From QHWK01 sp035259385 (GTDB lineage Bacteria > Acidobacteriota > Vicinamibacteria > Vicinamibacterales > CAVVIG01): a DNA stretch of 64,000 bases. The DNA lies in the NCBI GenBank assembly GCA_035259385.1, contig DATFWL010000183.1, positions 62,001 to 126,000 of the forward strand, in the 5' to 3' direction. Both the position numbers and the translations under genes were made by a program. Shown one piece after another: positions 1 to 7,446 of this stretch (positions are counted from its first letter, which is position 1; each line of letters starts with the position of its first letter). The notes beneath the pieces were generated by a model. That model was not told the DNA's origin. It saw only the letters and a program-made list of their open reading frames with translations, and did not search any database.

Positions 1-2
1 AC

Positions 3-482
3 GAGCTGCGTGCCAACACCGCCAGCACCAATCCGTTCGCCACCGATCCGCTCGCGATCGGCTACTTCCAGAACATCTACCCGACCGTATCGAACCGCCA
101 GACCAGCTCGACCTGGCAGGCGCGCGTCTCGGGCCGCTATGTTTTTCCGCAGACGATCGGCGTCGGCGCCAACGTTCAGGTACAGAGTGGATGGCCATGG
201 GCGCGCCTCATCTCCGCCACGCTGCCCAATGCCGGCACGCTCGCGTTCTTCGAGCACGATATCGACAACAACCGGTCGGATACGGTGCCGCTCATCGGTC
301 TGCGCGCCGACAAGGCGTGGAGGATCGCTGACCGGCGGCTGATCGCGATGTTCGATGTGTTCAACCTGCTGAACTCGAACGCGGTGTCGAATTTCACGCT
401 GATCAACGGCGCGAACTTCAATCGGATTCTCGCGGCGCTTCAGCCGCGGACCTACCAGGTCGGCCTCCGCGTCGAGTTCTGA
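3..482 (+). CDS. C-terminal end of a TonB-dependent, Oar-like outer-membrane receptor (5' truncated by the window edge)
   Basis: The frame is open from the first bases and ends at a TGA at 480-482, so only the last ~159 residues are present. They read as alternating beta-strands, with the segment MFDVFNLLNSNAV near the end and a terminal strand finishing in aromatic F (VGLRVEF). Both are typical of the last strands of the carboxypeptidase-regulatory/TonB (Oar-like) receptors abundant in Acidobacteriota. The same pattern (DIFNVFNTVNFGLPN, final IRFVF) ends the complete receptor at 29808-33014. It would act in the outer membrane in uptake of a large substrate, which cannot be named. The transporter gene starting 4 bases downstream suggests co-transcription. 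Confidence 0.8.
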   Translation, partial: ELRANTASTNPFATDPLAIGYFQNIYPTVSNRQTSSTWQARVSGRYVFPQTIGVGANVQVQSGWPWARLISATLPNAGTLAFFEHDIDNNRSDTVPLIGLRADKAWRIADRRLIAMFDVFNLLNSNAVSNFTLINGANFNRILAALQPRTYQVGLRVEF

Positions 483-486
483 CGCG

Positions 487-1782
487 GTGGCCGTCGTCCG
501 TTCCACCGACCCGCAGGAGCGGCCGCATATCAGCGCCGCCGGCTGGCGAATCGTTCTGCTCGCCAGCCTGGGCGGCACTCTGGAGTTCTACGACTTCGTC
601 GTCTTCGGCATCTTCGCGAAAGACATCGGCGACGCCATCTTCCCCAGCCAGACGCCGCTCGTCTCGCTGATTCTGTCGTTCGCCACGTTCGCGGCGGGCT
701 ACCTCGCCCGGCCGATCGGCGGGATCGTGCTCAGCCATTTCGGCGATCGCTACGGACGACGCCAGGTGTTCCTCGTTTCGATCTTCGTCATGTCGGCCGC
801 GACGTTCGGCATGGGCCTCGTACCGCCCTTTGCGGCGTGGGGCGCGGCAGCGAGCCTGCTGATGGTGTCGCTGAGGCTGCTACAAGGATTCTGTCTGGGC
901 GGCGAACTACCCGGCGCGCTCACCTACGTCGTCGAAACCGAACCGCGGCACGCGCCGTTCGTGTGCGGCGTCGTCTTCGCCTGCGTGACGATGGGCGTCG
1001 CGGCGGCGACCGTCGTGAGCCTCGCCGTGCGGACGTGGCTGCCACCCGGGCTGGTGCCGGCACTCGGATGGCGCCTCGCCTTCGCGATCGGCGGTCTCGG
1101 CGGCCTGCTCAGCTTCGCTTTGCGGCGCTCGCTCGAGGAATCGCCCGAGTTCGCGCGGATGAAGGAACTGGCGTCGCGCCAGCCGTTCCGGGAGGTCCTG
1201 CGTACCCATCTCCGTCCCGTCGCGATCGGGATCGGCGCGCTTGCGGCAACCGCCGGGTTCAACGGGTTGTTCTTCGCGCACATGGCGGCATACGCGGCCG
1301 GCGTCCTCGGCTACAACCCGCGCGCAGCAATCGTCTCGCAGACCACCGGCGTCGTCGTGCATGCGTTCGGGATTCTCGGGGTGGGTGCGCTGGCCGATCG
1401 TGTCTCGCCGCGCAAGCTGCTGCGCATCGGCGCCCTGGCGCTGATGACGCTGGCGTTTCCGTTTTATGCGGCGCTCGCGGGTCGGAACGCGAACCTGACG
1501 CTGTTGATGGTGCTCGCCGGTATCTGCGCCGCACTCGTCAACGGCACGTTCGCGGTGATCCTGACCACCCTCTTTCCGACCCGGGTTCGCTTCAGCGGCG
1601 TCGCGCTCGTGTTCAACGTCGCCTTCACCGTCTTCAGCGGAACTGCACCACTGGTCGCGACGACGCTGATTCGGTCCACGGGGATGGCGACTGCACCGGC
1701 GATCGTCATGGTCGTGTGTGGTCTGCTGACGCTTACGGCCAGCCTGGGGTTGTCACGAGAGACCGGCGTGCGCGCAAACTAA
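487..1782 (+). CDS. MFS transporter, metabolite:H+ symporter (MHS) type
   Basis: A 431-residue, 12-helix inner-membrane transporter. The first helix carries GGTLEFYDFVVFG, the hallmark opening of the metabolite:H+ symporter family (ProP, KgtP, ShiA relatives). The loop between helices 2 and 3 has the MFS signature (HFGDRYGRRQVF), and a second copy-like loop (LADRVSPRKLLR) marks the pseudo-repeat in the second half. Family members bring in organic acids, betaines or similar small solutes with protons; the substrate cannot be read here. The GTG start lies 4 bases after the receptor stop, so outer- and inner-membrane transport steps may be paired. A paralogue lies at 4118-5404. Confidence 0.85.
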   Translation: MAVVRSTDPQERPHISAAGWRIVLLASLGGTLEFYDFVVFGIFAKDIGDAIFPSQTPLVSLILSFATFAAGYLARPIGGIVLSHFGDRYGRRQVFLVSIFVMSAATFGMGLVPPFAAWGAAASLLMVSLRLLQGFCLGGELPGALTYVVETEPRHAPFVCGVVFACVTMGVAAATVVSLAVRTWLPPGLVPALGWRLAFAIGGLGGLLSFALRRSLEESPEFARMKELASRQPFREVLRTHLRPVAIGIGALAATAGFNGLFFAHMAAYAAGVLGYNPRAAIVSQTTGVVVHAFGILGVGALADRVSPRKLLRIGALALMTLAFPFYAALAGRNANLTLLMVLAGICAALVNGTFAVILTTLFPTRVRFSGVALVFNVAFTVFSGTAPLVATTLIRSTGMATAPAIVMVVCGLLTLTASLGLSRETGVRAN

Positions 1783-1783
1783 C

Positions 1784-1812
1784 CTTTGCGTTCTTTGCGG
1801 CCTTTGCGTTCC
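1784..1812 (+). repeat. Short CTTTGCG-type tandem repeat after the transporter gene
   Basis: Directly after the MFS stop codon the sequence repeats the unit CTTTGCG with short spacers (about three copies: CTTTGCGTT, CTTTGCGGC, CTTTGCGTT). Related imperfect copies occur in coding DNA near 54148-54213 and 56409-56431. It is a low-complexity dispersed element, not a gene. Confidence 0.6.
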
Positions 1813-1818
1813 ACAGCC

Positions 1819-2151
1819 TCACGGCACCAGCTCACGAACCGGTCGGACCTCGACGCTGCCTTCGCGCGCAGGCGGAATCTTTGCGGCGACCTGAATCGCA
1901 TCGTTCAGATCGCGGGCGTCGATCAGGTAGAACCCGGCAAGCTGTTCCTTCGTTTCCGCGAACGGCCCGTCGGTGACCGTCATGGTGCCGTTGCGGACGC
2001 GGACTGTCGTCGCGGTTTCGACAGGATGGAGCGGTTCCGCCGCGATCAGCATGCCGCTCTCGCGCAGGCCGTTGCCGCAGGCCATGCACTCGCGATCCGC
2101 CACCGCATGGAGCTTCGAGGCTTCGAGGTACACCAGGCACAGGTACTTCAT
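1819..2151 (-). CDS. YCII-related DGPF-domain protein, partner of the upstream ECF42 sigma factor
   Basis: A 110-residue protein starting MKYLCLVYLE, a typical YCII/DGPF opening. The name-giving motif is present as TDGPF at residues 60-64, followed by AETKEQLAGFYLIDA, the usual continuation. The start at 2151 is chosen because a GGAGATACC ribosome site precedes it and the upstream in-frame codons fall in repeat DNA. Known for the family: DGPF proteins are the standard genomic partners and targets of ECF42 sigma factors; their biochemical role is unresolved. Here the sigma gene lies just upstream on the same strand (2323-3573), separated by 171 bases of repeats. Regulation by that factor is inferred; I could not identify a convincing ECF42-type promoter in the gap. 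Confidence 0.85.
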   Translation of the reverse strand: MKYLCLVYLEASKLHAVADRECMACGNGLRESGMLIAAEPLHPVETATTVRVRNGTMTVTDGPFAETKEQLAGFYLIDARDLNDAIQVAAKIPPAREGSVEVRPVRELVP

Positions 2152-2171
2152 CGGTATCTCCGTCAGTGTCA

Positions 2172-2339
2172 ATGGCTGATGGCTGATGGCTGATGGCTGA
2201 TGGCTATGGCTAATGGTTAAAGACACGAATCCTTCGAGCCATTGGGGTCAACAGCAGCGACTGCGATGTGCCATCAACGATAGCCATCAACCATAGTTAC
2301 CAGCAGCCATAGCCATCAGCCATCAGCCCTTAGCCATTG
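2172..2339. repeat. ATGGCTG tandem repeats in inverted orientation between the DGPF and ECF42 genes
   Basis: Bases 2172-2217 contain about five head-to-tail copies of the 7-mer ATGGCTG, degenerating to ATGGCTAATGG. Bases 2271-2339 contain the complement (CCATCAGC, CCATAGC, CCATCAAC units). The two blocks can pair over a ~50-base loop. The right block runs into the 3' end of the sigma gene and encodes its final residues (SMAKG). It could act as a transcriptional or translational attenuator between the genes or be a neutral repeat expansion. Confidence 0.75.
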
Positions 2340-3573
2340 ACAGTTCACTTATCCGCTTCTCCAGAAACCGGCGTTCCGGCTCCTGTCGCGTCAGCCCGAG
2401 CGCGCGCTCGAACGATGCCCGCGCGTCGGCCGTTCTTCCCAGGCGCCGGCACAACTCTCCGCGTGCCGCATGCGCGAGGCGATAGTCGCGCAGATCCCCG
2501 CGGTCGAGAATCGCGTCGACCAGCCTGAGGCCTGCCGCCGGACCGTCGCGCATCGCGATGGCGACCGCGCGATTCAACTCCACCACCGGCGACGGGTCCG
2601 ACCGGAACAGCACGTCATACAGCCCGACAATCTCCGCCCAGTCGGTCGCGGCCGTGCTTGGCGCTTCCGCGTGCAGCGCGGCGATCGCCGCCTGAATCGC
2701 ATACGGGCCGTGTCCCGACGCCAGCGCGCGCCGGACCAGCCCGACGCCCTCGGTGATCTGATCGCGATTCCACAGCGCTCGATCCTGGTCTTCGAGCAGG
2801 ATCAGCTCGCCCGACGCCGTCGTCCGCGCCGCGCGCCGCGAGTCGTGCAGCAGCATCAGCGCAAGCAGTCCCAGCACTTCCGATTCCGGCAGCAGTTCGG
2901 CGATCAGCCGGCCGAGCCGAATTGCCTCGCCGGAGAGATCGTGCCGCGTCACCAGGGCGCCCGACGAAGCGGCGTAGCCTTCGTTGAACACCAAGTACAC
3001 GACGCGAAGTACTGCATCGAGCCGCGCGGGCAGTTCCTCGCGCGACGGCACCTGGTACGGAATCCGCGCGTCGCGAATCTTCGCCTTGGCGCGGACGATC
3101 CGCTGTGCGAGCGTCGGCGCCGGCGCAAGATAGGCCTGCGCGATCTCTTCTGTCCGCAGGCCGCACACCTCGCGCAGCGTCAGCGCCACCTGGGCGTCGG
3201 GCGCAAGCGCCGGATGACAGCAGGTGAAGATCAGCCGCAGCCGATCGTCTTCGACCGTTTCCGCGGCGGCCCACGCCTCCGGGTCGACCCCGATCTCCTC
3301 GGCCGCGTCCGCTTCGTCGAGCTGATCGAACCGCGATTGGCGGCGCAGCCCGTCGATCGCCTTGAAGCGCCCCGCCGACACCAGCCAGGAGCGCGGATTC
3401 CTCGGCACGCCCTCTCGCGGCCACTGCTCCAGCGCCGCCCTGAACGCGTCCTGCAAGGCTTCCTCGGCGGTGTCGAAGTCGCCAAGGAGCCGGATGAGCG
3501 TCGCCAGCACGCGTCGCGATTCCGCGACGTAGACGGCATTGACGGTTTCGTGGATCGGTTCGGCCGCGTTCAC
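2323..3573 (-). CDS. ECF42-type RNA polymerase sigma factor with C-terminal extension
   Basis: A 416-residue sigma factor, far longer than a minimal ECF (~190). Region 2 lies at about residues 15-85 (TLIRLLGDFDTAEEALQDAF, then NPRSWLVSAGRFKAIDGLRR), and region 4 at about 125-180 (LTLREVCGLRTEEIAQAYL, then LAQRIVRAKAKIRDA). The remaining ~220 residues form the helical TPR-like extension that defines ECF42 (LVFNEGYAASSG, ELNRAVAIAMRDGP). In characterised ECF42 proteins this extension is needed for activity, and there is normally no classical anti-sigma factor; none is seen here either. The start is a GTG at 3573 with a weak ribosome site. It is probably transcribed with the DGPF gene downstream. 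The C-terminus runs into repeat DNA. Confidence 0.9.
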   Translation of the reverse strand: MNAAEPIHETVNAVYVAESRRVLATLIRLLGDFDTAEEALQDAFRAALEQWPREGVPRNPRSWLVSAGRFKAIDGLRRQSRFDQLDEADAAEEIGVDPEAWAAAETVEDDRLRLIFTCCHPALAPDAQVALTLREVCGLRTEEIAQAYLAPAPTLAQRIVRAKAKIRDARIPYQVPSREELPARLDAVLRVVYLVFNEGYAASSGALVTRHDLSGEAIRLGRLIAELLPESEVLGLLALMLLHDSRRAARTTASGELILLEDQDRALWNRDQITEGVGLVRRALASGHGPYAIQAAIAALHAEAPSTAATDWAEIVGLYDVLFRSDPSPVVELNRAVAIAMRDGPAAGLRLVDAILDRGDLRDYRLAHAARGELCRRLGRTADARASFERALGLTRQEPERRFLEKRISELSMAKG

Positions 3574-3697
3574 CGCGGACGATCACATCATCATCGCCGC
3601 CGCGCGCGCAACCCGTCCCGTCCGCAAGGCCCGCAGGCTCGAGGAGCAGCCGCTCGATCAGATTGTCGATTCGGCGATCTGCGGATCGACAGCCGTT

Positions 3698-4081
3698 TCA
3701 GCTGGCAGGTTCGTAGAGCGATTCGAACGTCTCGGCGCTCATCGCATAGGCGTCGCTGCCGTCGGCGTTGTTCGAGACGATGTAATCGCCGGGCTGGTAG
3801 TCCGTGGTGCCTTCCAACGTGGGGACGCTGCCGGCGCGGTCGGCTTTCTCCGCCCAGACCGGCGTCGTCTTCACAAAGGCGCCGGGACCGACGCGGCGGT
3901 AGGTCCTGGCGAACACGTCGGCGTCCACCGAGTAGACGTCGCCCTCGTTGTCCACGATCCAGTCGCCGGCCTTCGCGCGCTGTTCGCCGCCCCACTTGCG
4001 GTACACGAGACCGTCGGTGTCGAGCGCGAGCCGGACAGCCGAGACCGGGCGGTCGGGTCTGCGTACGAACCGCGCGCGCAT
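3698..4081 (-). CDS. Small protein with two PGDY-like modules (PGDYG-family-like), function unknown
   Basis: A 127-residue soluble protein made of two similar modules: about residues 38-61 (AGDWIVDN, VYSVDADVF, ARTY) and 98-123 (PGDYIVSN, AYAMSAETF, ESLY). The PGDY(I)V core with a nearby aromatic/acidic helix recalls the poorly characterised PGDYG-type hypothetical proteins; that is resemblance only. The start at 4081 is preferred over 4102, which lies next to the divergent promoter. The divergent transporter gene begins 37 bases away, so both promoters must share a very short interval. Confidence 0.6.
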   Translation of the reverse strand: MRARFVRRPDRPVSAVRLALDTDGLVYRKWGGEQRAKAGDWIVDNEGDVYSVDADVFARTYRRVGPGAFVKTTPVWAEKADRAGSVPTLEGTTDYQPGDYIVSNNADGSDAYAMSAETFESLYEPAS

Positions 4082-4101
4082 GATGGGGCGACATGATCGC
4101 A

Positions 4102-4107
4102 TATGAT
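4102..4107 (+). promoter_or_regulatory. Candidate -10 hexamer TATGAT of the MFS gene, near-leaderless
   Basis: TATGAT lies 10 bases before the ATG at 4118. If used as a sigma70 -10 element, transcription would begin about 4 bases before that codon. The alternative ATG at 4103 falls inside the hexamer, which argues for the 4118 start. No -35 consensus is obvious. Confidence 0.4.
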
Positions 4108-4117
4108 CGCCGGGGCC

Positions 4118-5404
4118 ATGTCACAGACGTTCGCGCCAGGACGATCCAGGGTCAACACTCCGGCGCAGGTCCTGTTCGCCAGCCTCATCGGCACCACGAT
4201 CGAGTTCTTCGACTTCTACATTTACGCAACTGCCGCGGTGCTCGTCTTCCCGCGGTTGTTCTTTCCGGCGTCCGATCCGGCATCGGCGACGCTCGCGTCG
4301 CTGGCGACTTTTGCGATCGCGTTTCTGGCGCGCCCGATCGGCTCCGCGCTGTTCGGCCACTTCGGCGATCGGATCGGCCGCAAGACGACCCTCGTCGCGG
4401 CGCTGCTGACGATGGGCCTGTCGACGGTGACGATCGGCCTGCTGCCGACCTACGCCACCATCGGCCTCGCGGCGCCGCTCCTGCTCGCGCTCTGCCGCTT
4501 CGGGCAGGGACTGGGGCTCGGCGGCGAATGGGGGGGCGCGGTGCTGCTCGCGGTGGAGAACGCGCCGCCGGGCAAGCGGGCGTGGTACGGCATGTTCCCG
4601 CAGCTTGGCGCGCCGGTCGGCTTCCTGTTCTCGGGCGGCGTCTTCCTGTTCCTGTCGTCGGTGCTCACCGACGCTCAGTTCTTCGCCTTCGGCTGGCGGA
4701 TTCCGTTCCTGGCGAGCGCCGCGCTCGTCGCGCTCGGCCTCTACGTGCGGCTCACGATCACGGAAACGCCGGTGTTCGCCGACGCGGTCAAGCGCGAGGA
4801 GCGGGTCAAGGTGCCGATGTTGACCGTCTTCCGCGACTACACGCTCACCTCGTTTCTCGCCGTGCTGGTGGCGCTGTCGGCGTTCGTCATCTTCTATCTG
4901 ATGACGGTGTTCGCGCTGTCCTGGGGCACGACCGCGCTCGGCTTCACCCGCGGCCAGTTCCTGGTGATGCAGCTGTTCTCGATCCTCTTCTTCGCGGCGT
5001 TCATCCCGATCTCAGCGAGGCTCGCCGAGCACGGACGCCGGCGGTTTCTGATCGGCGTGAACGCCGCCGTCATCGCGTTCGGCCTGGTGATGGGTCCGCT
5101 GTTCGCGGCCGGAACCGTCGGCGCGCTCCTGACGATGGTCATCGGCATGGCGCTGGTCGGGCTCGTCTACGGGCCGCTGGGGACAGTGCTGTCCGAGCTC
5201 TTTCCCACGGCGGTGCGCTACTCGGGCAGCTCGCTGACCTTCAATCTCGCCGGCATCTTCGGCGCCTCGCTCGCGCCGTACGCGGCGACCTACCTCGCGA
5301 ACGCTTACGGCCTGCAGTACGTCGGCTACTACCTGTCGGCGGGGTCGGTGCTGTCCACCATCGGCCTGCTCGCCACGCGCGAGACCAAAGACGATGCGCT
5401 GTGA
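4118..5404 (+). CDS. MFS transporter, metabolite:H+ symporter (MHS) type
   Basis: A 428-residue transporter with the MHS opening (GTTIEFFDFYIYATAAVLVFP), the loop 2-3 signature (LFGHFGDRIGRKTTL), the conserved RFGQGLGLGGEWGGA stretch of helix 4, and a mid-loop RLAEHGRRRF. Family knowledge: proton-coupled uptake of carboxylates, betaines or similar. It is closer to the canonical MHS consensus than the paralogue at 487-1782. The start at 4118 rather than 4103 is chosen because a TATGAT hexamer covers 4102-4107. The gene converges on efpL, and the 34-base gap between the two stops is almost filled by a perfect palindrome that could end both transcripts. Confidence 0.88.
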   Translation: MSQTFAPGRSRVNTPAQVLFASLIGTTIEFFDFYIYATAAVLVFPRLFFPASDPASATLASLATFAIAFLARPIGSALFGHFGDRIGRKTTLVAALLTMGLSTVTIGLLPTYATIGLAAPLLLALCRFGQGLGLGGEWGGAVLLAVENAPPGKRAWYGMFPQLGAPVGFLFSGGVFLFLSSVLTDAQFFAFGWRIPFLASAALVALGLYVRLTITETPVFADAVKREERVKVPMLTVFRDYTLTSFLAVLVALSAFVIFYLMTVFALSWGTTALGFTRGQFLVMQLFSILFFAAFIPISARLAEHGRRRFLIGVNAAVIAFGLVMGPLFAAGTVGALLTMVIGMALVGLVYGPLGTVLSELFPTAVRYSGSSLTFNLAGIFGASLAPYAATYLANAYGLQYVGYYLSAGSVLSTIGLLATRETKDDAL

Positions 5405-5409
5405 GCTGC

Positions 5410-5438
5410 GGAATTAAGAATTCCAAATTCTTAATTCC
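5410..5438. terminator. Perfect AT-rich palindrome between convergent genes
   Basis: The arms GGAATTAAGAATT and AATTCTTAATTCC are perfect 13-base complements around a CCA loop, filling the gap between the transporter stop (5404) and the efpL stop (5439). It stands out as AT-rich in GC-rich DNA. Its position suggests a bidirectional terminator, although it lacks the GC-rich stem of a classical intrinsic terminator. Confidence 0.6.
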
Positions 5439-6014
5439 TCAGGCGCGGCCCGCGAACTCGCGTGTCTCGGTGTGGACCTTGACCTTCTCGCCTTCCTTGA
5501 TGAAGAGCGGCACGCGGATTTCCAGGCCGGTCTCGAGCGTGGCGGCTTTGGTGGCGCCGCCGCTGGCCGTGTCGCCACGCACGGCGGGCTCGGTGGAGGT
5601 GACGACGAGCTCGACGTGCACCGGGAACTGGACGCCGATCGGGTTGCCGTTGTACTTCTGGATCTGGACCATCACGTTATCGACCAGCAGCAGCCGATCG
5701 TCGCCGATCAGCTCGGGCCGCAGCGTCAGCGTTTCGAAGCTGTCCTGGTCCATGAAGTGGTGGCCGTCCGCGTCGGCGTAGAGAAACGACGCCGGCACGG
5801 TGACGAGATCGGGCTCCCTGAACTTGTCGCCGGCCTTGAAGGTGCGATCGAACACCGCCCGCGTGATCAGGTTGCGCATCTTGATACGGACCAGGGTCTG
5901 GCCGCCGCGCGCCGTCGGCTTCGAGATGTCGACGTCGAGGCAGTGATACGGCGTGTCCTCGAGTTCGAAGAACATCTTCCGCTTGATCTCGATTGCTTCG
6001 AGCTGTCCGGCCAT
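5439..6014 (-). CDS. efpL: Elongation factor P paralogue of the EfpL/YeiP type
   Basis: A 191-residue, three-domain EF-P-fold protein that would bind the ribosome between the P and E sites and relieve stalling on difficult (proline-rich) peptides. Domain I is about residues 5-70, and domains II-III run to the end (HHFMDQDSFET; GDTASGGATKAATLETG; IKEGEKVKVHTETREFAGRA). The tip loop at residues 32-38 is KPTARGG: it lacks the modifiable lysine of KPGKG and instead matches the extended PTARG loop of E. coli YeiP/EfpL, placing an arginine (R36) at the tip. The C-terminal GRA also matches YeiP. No EF-P modification enzyme is nearby. A perfect TATAAT lies 11 bases upstream of the ATG, giving a ~5-base leader. 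Confidence 0.85.
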   Translation of the reverse strand: MAGQLEAIEIKRKMFFELEDTPYHCLDVDISKPTARGGQTLVRIKMRNLITRAVFDRTFKAGDKFREPDLVTVPASFLYADADGHHFMDQDSFETLTLRPELIGDDRLLLVDNVMVQIQKYNGNPIGVQFPVHVELVVTSTEPAVRGDTASGGATKAATLETGLEIRVPLFIKEGEKVKVHTETREFAGRA

Positions 6015-6025
6015 CGTGGCTGGCG

Positions 6026-6031
6026 ATTATA
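6026..6031 (-). promoter_or_regulatory. TATAAT -10 element of efpL with a ~5-base leader
   Basis: On the minus strand a perfect TATAAT ends 11 bases before the efpL ATG (6014), so initiation would leave about 5 untranslated bases and no room for a ribosome site. No -35 match is visible in the GC-rich DNA upstream. Confidence 0.5.
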
Positions 6032-6121
6032 GCGCGCGGCCGCGCGACCGCCCGGCGACGCGGATCTGTGCTACGGTGGCGTCGGCCGGAGTGCCGGAGC
6101 CCTTCATTCAAAGGACCGCAG

Positions 6122-6853
6122 GTGGAGAGTGTTTCGATCCTCAGACACGTACCTTTGTTCGCCGATCTTGCGCCCGCCGAGCTCGAGATCGTGGCGGGCG
6201 CGTCGCGGCGAAAGTCGTACCCGCGGGGCAGCATCGTCTTTTCCGAGGGCGATCACGGCGACTACCTGCTGGTCGTCCTCAAGGGCCGGGTCAAGGTCTC
6301 GCTGCTCGGCAAGGACCATCAGGAGACGATCGTCCGGATCCTCGAGCGGCCGGAGTTCGTCGGTGAAATCGCGCTGATCGACGAAGCACCGCGCTCGGCG
6401 ACGGTGATCGCGCTCGAACGCACCGAAGTCCTCGAAATCGCGAGGGACGCGTTCGTGAAGCTCGTCCGCAAGCAGCCGGCGATCTCGCTGAAGGTGATGA
6501 CGCAGCTGGCGCGCGCGCTGCGCCGGGCCACCGAGCAGATTCGGACGCTGTCGATGTTCGACGTCTACGGTCGCGTATTGCGCTGTCTGCTGACCATGGC
6601 GCTCGACAAGGGAGAGAACACGCGGGCGCGGATGGTGATTCGTCCCCGGCCGTCGATTGCCGAGCTGGCCCACATGGTTGGGTGCGAGCGCGAGACCGTC
6701 AGTCGCGCCATGAAAACGCTCCGGGCGAGCGGTTATGTCACCGATGTCGACCGCGGCCTCGCGGTCGAAGAACGCGCCATTCGGCAATACCTGCAGCCGA
6801 CCCTGCAGAACCTGGCCGTTCAGTCCGACGAAGCCATTCCGCACGCCAGCTGA
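6122..6853 (+). CDS. Crp-type (Crp/Fnr family) cyclic-nucleotide-responsive transcription regulator
   Basis: A 243-residue regulator. The cyclic-nucleotide-binding beta-roll covers about residues 6-115 and contains a full phosphate-binding cassette (GEIALIDEAPRSA, residues 81-93, with E82, R91, S92). Then come the dimerisation helix (~115-145) and a winged helix (~165-215). The recognition helix reads GCERETVSR; R190, E191 and R195 occupy the positions of Crp R180, E181 and R185, which predicts GTGA/TCAC half-sites rather than Fnr sites. There are no iron-sulfur cysteines. GTG at 6122 is preceded by AAAGGA. Two GTGA-N6-TCAC palindromes in the window (8449-8468; 62209-62224) are candidate targets. 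The 3' end overlaps the convergent sigma gene by 34 bases. Confidence 0.88.
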   Translation: MESVSILRHVPLFADLAPAELEIVAGASRRKSYPRGSIVFSEGDHGDYLLVVLKGRVKVSLLGKDHQETIVRILERPEFVGEIALIDEAPRSATVIALERTEVLEIARDAFVKLVRKQPAISLKVMTQLARALRRATEQIRTLSMFDVYGRVLRCLLTMALDKGENTRARMVIRPRPSIAELAHMVGCERETVSRAMKTLRASGYVTDVDRGLAVEERAIRQYLQPTLQNLAVQSDEAIPHAS

Positions 6854-7446
6854 GCGGCAAGCCGCCGCTGTGCCCGGCCGACAGCCATCCTCGCCGCCGC
6901 CGCCGACGGCAGCGAGAACCGCTTGGCGATCCGCGCGAGGCTCCATCCCAGGTCGTTGCGCGCGACCAGCAGCTTGCGATCCTTCGCGCGCAGCGTCCGC
7001 AGCGCACGCACGTAGGAGAGATGCTCCTCGGCGTGGATCGCCTGTGCGAGTGGACTCGGCTGCTCGGACGCCAGGCACTCGTCGAGCGCGATGGCCGCCG
7101 GATGGCGCTTCATGCGGCGGAACTCGTCGCACACGCGGCTCTTGGCCACCTTGCGCAGGTAGGCTGACATCGAGCCGGCGTGTTCGGGCACGAATTCCGC
7201 GAGCCGGCGCAGCGTCTGCAGCGCTACTTTCTGCACGAGGTCGCAGGTGTCCATCTGGTCGCGCGCGCTCGCCGGCAGGTGGCGCGAGGCCCAGCGCTGA
7301 AACGCCGGCAGGCTGCGCACGAGGAGCTCTTCGCGCGCGGCTCGATTGCCCTTCCGCGCGTCGACGAGCAGATCCATCGTCGGCTGCCGATCGGGCACGC
7401 CGTCGCCGTCAGTGAACGTGGGCACAGGTCGCGTCGACTGCGTCAT
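6820..7446 (-). CDS. ECF-type RNA polymerase sigma factor paired with a Ser/Thr kinase
   Basis: A 208-residue ECF factor. Region 2 covers about residues 28-115 (LVDARKGNRAAREELLVRSL; TCDLVQKVALQTLRRL; AYLRKVAKSRVCDEFRR) and region 4 about 140-195 (LRTLRAKDRKLLVARNDLG, LARIAKRFSLP). AGGAG stands 8 bases before the ATG at 7446. The kinase gene upstream ends inside this gene (38-base overlap), so the two are translationally coupled. ECF factors in such pairs are known or proposed to be controlled by kinase phosphorylation in place of an anti-sigma factor; here that is inference from context. The 3' end overlaps the convergent Crp-type gene. Confidence 0.85.
   Translation of the reverse strand: MTQSTRPVPTFTDGDGVPDRQPTMDLLVDARKGNRAAREELLVRSLPAFQRWASRHLPASARDQMDTCDLVQKVALQTLRRLAEFVPEHAGSMSAYLRKVAKSRVCDEFRRMKRHPAAIALDECLASEQPSPLAQAIHAEEHLSYVRALRTLRAKDRKLLVARNDLGWSLARIAKRFSLPSAAAARMAVGRAQRRLAAQLACGMASSD

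Noticed and set aside
2218..2270. An ECF42-type promoter between the sigma and DGPF genes
   Set aside because: TGTTGA and CGTGTC occur on the minus strand, but at a 20-base spacing that does not fit a typical ECF promoter.
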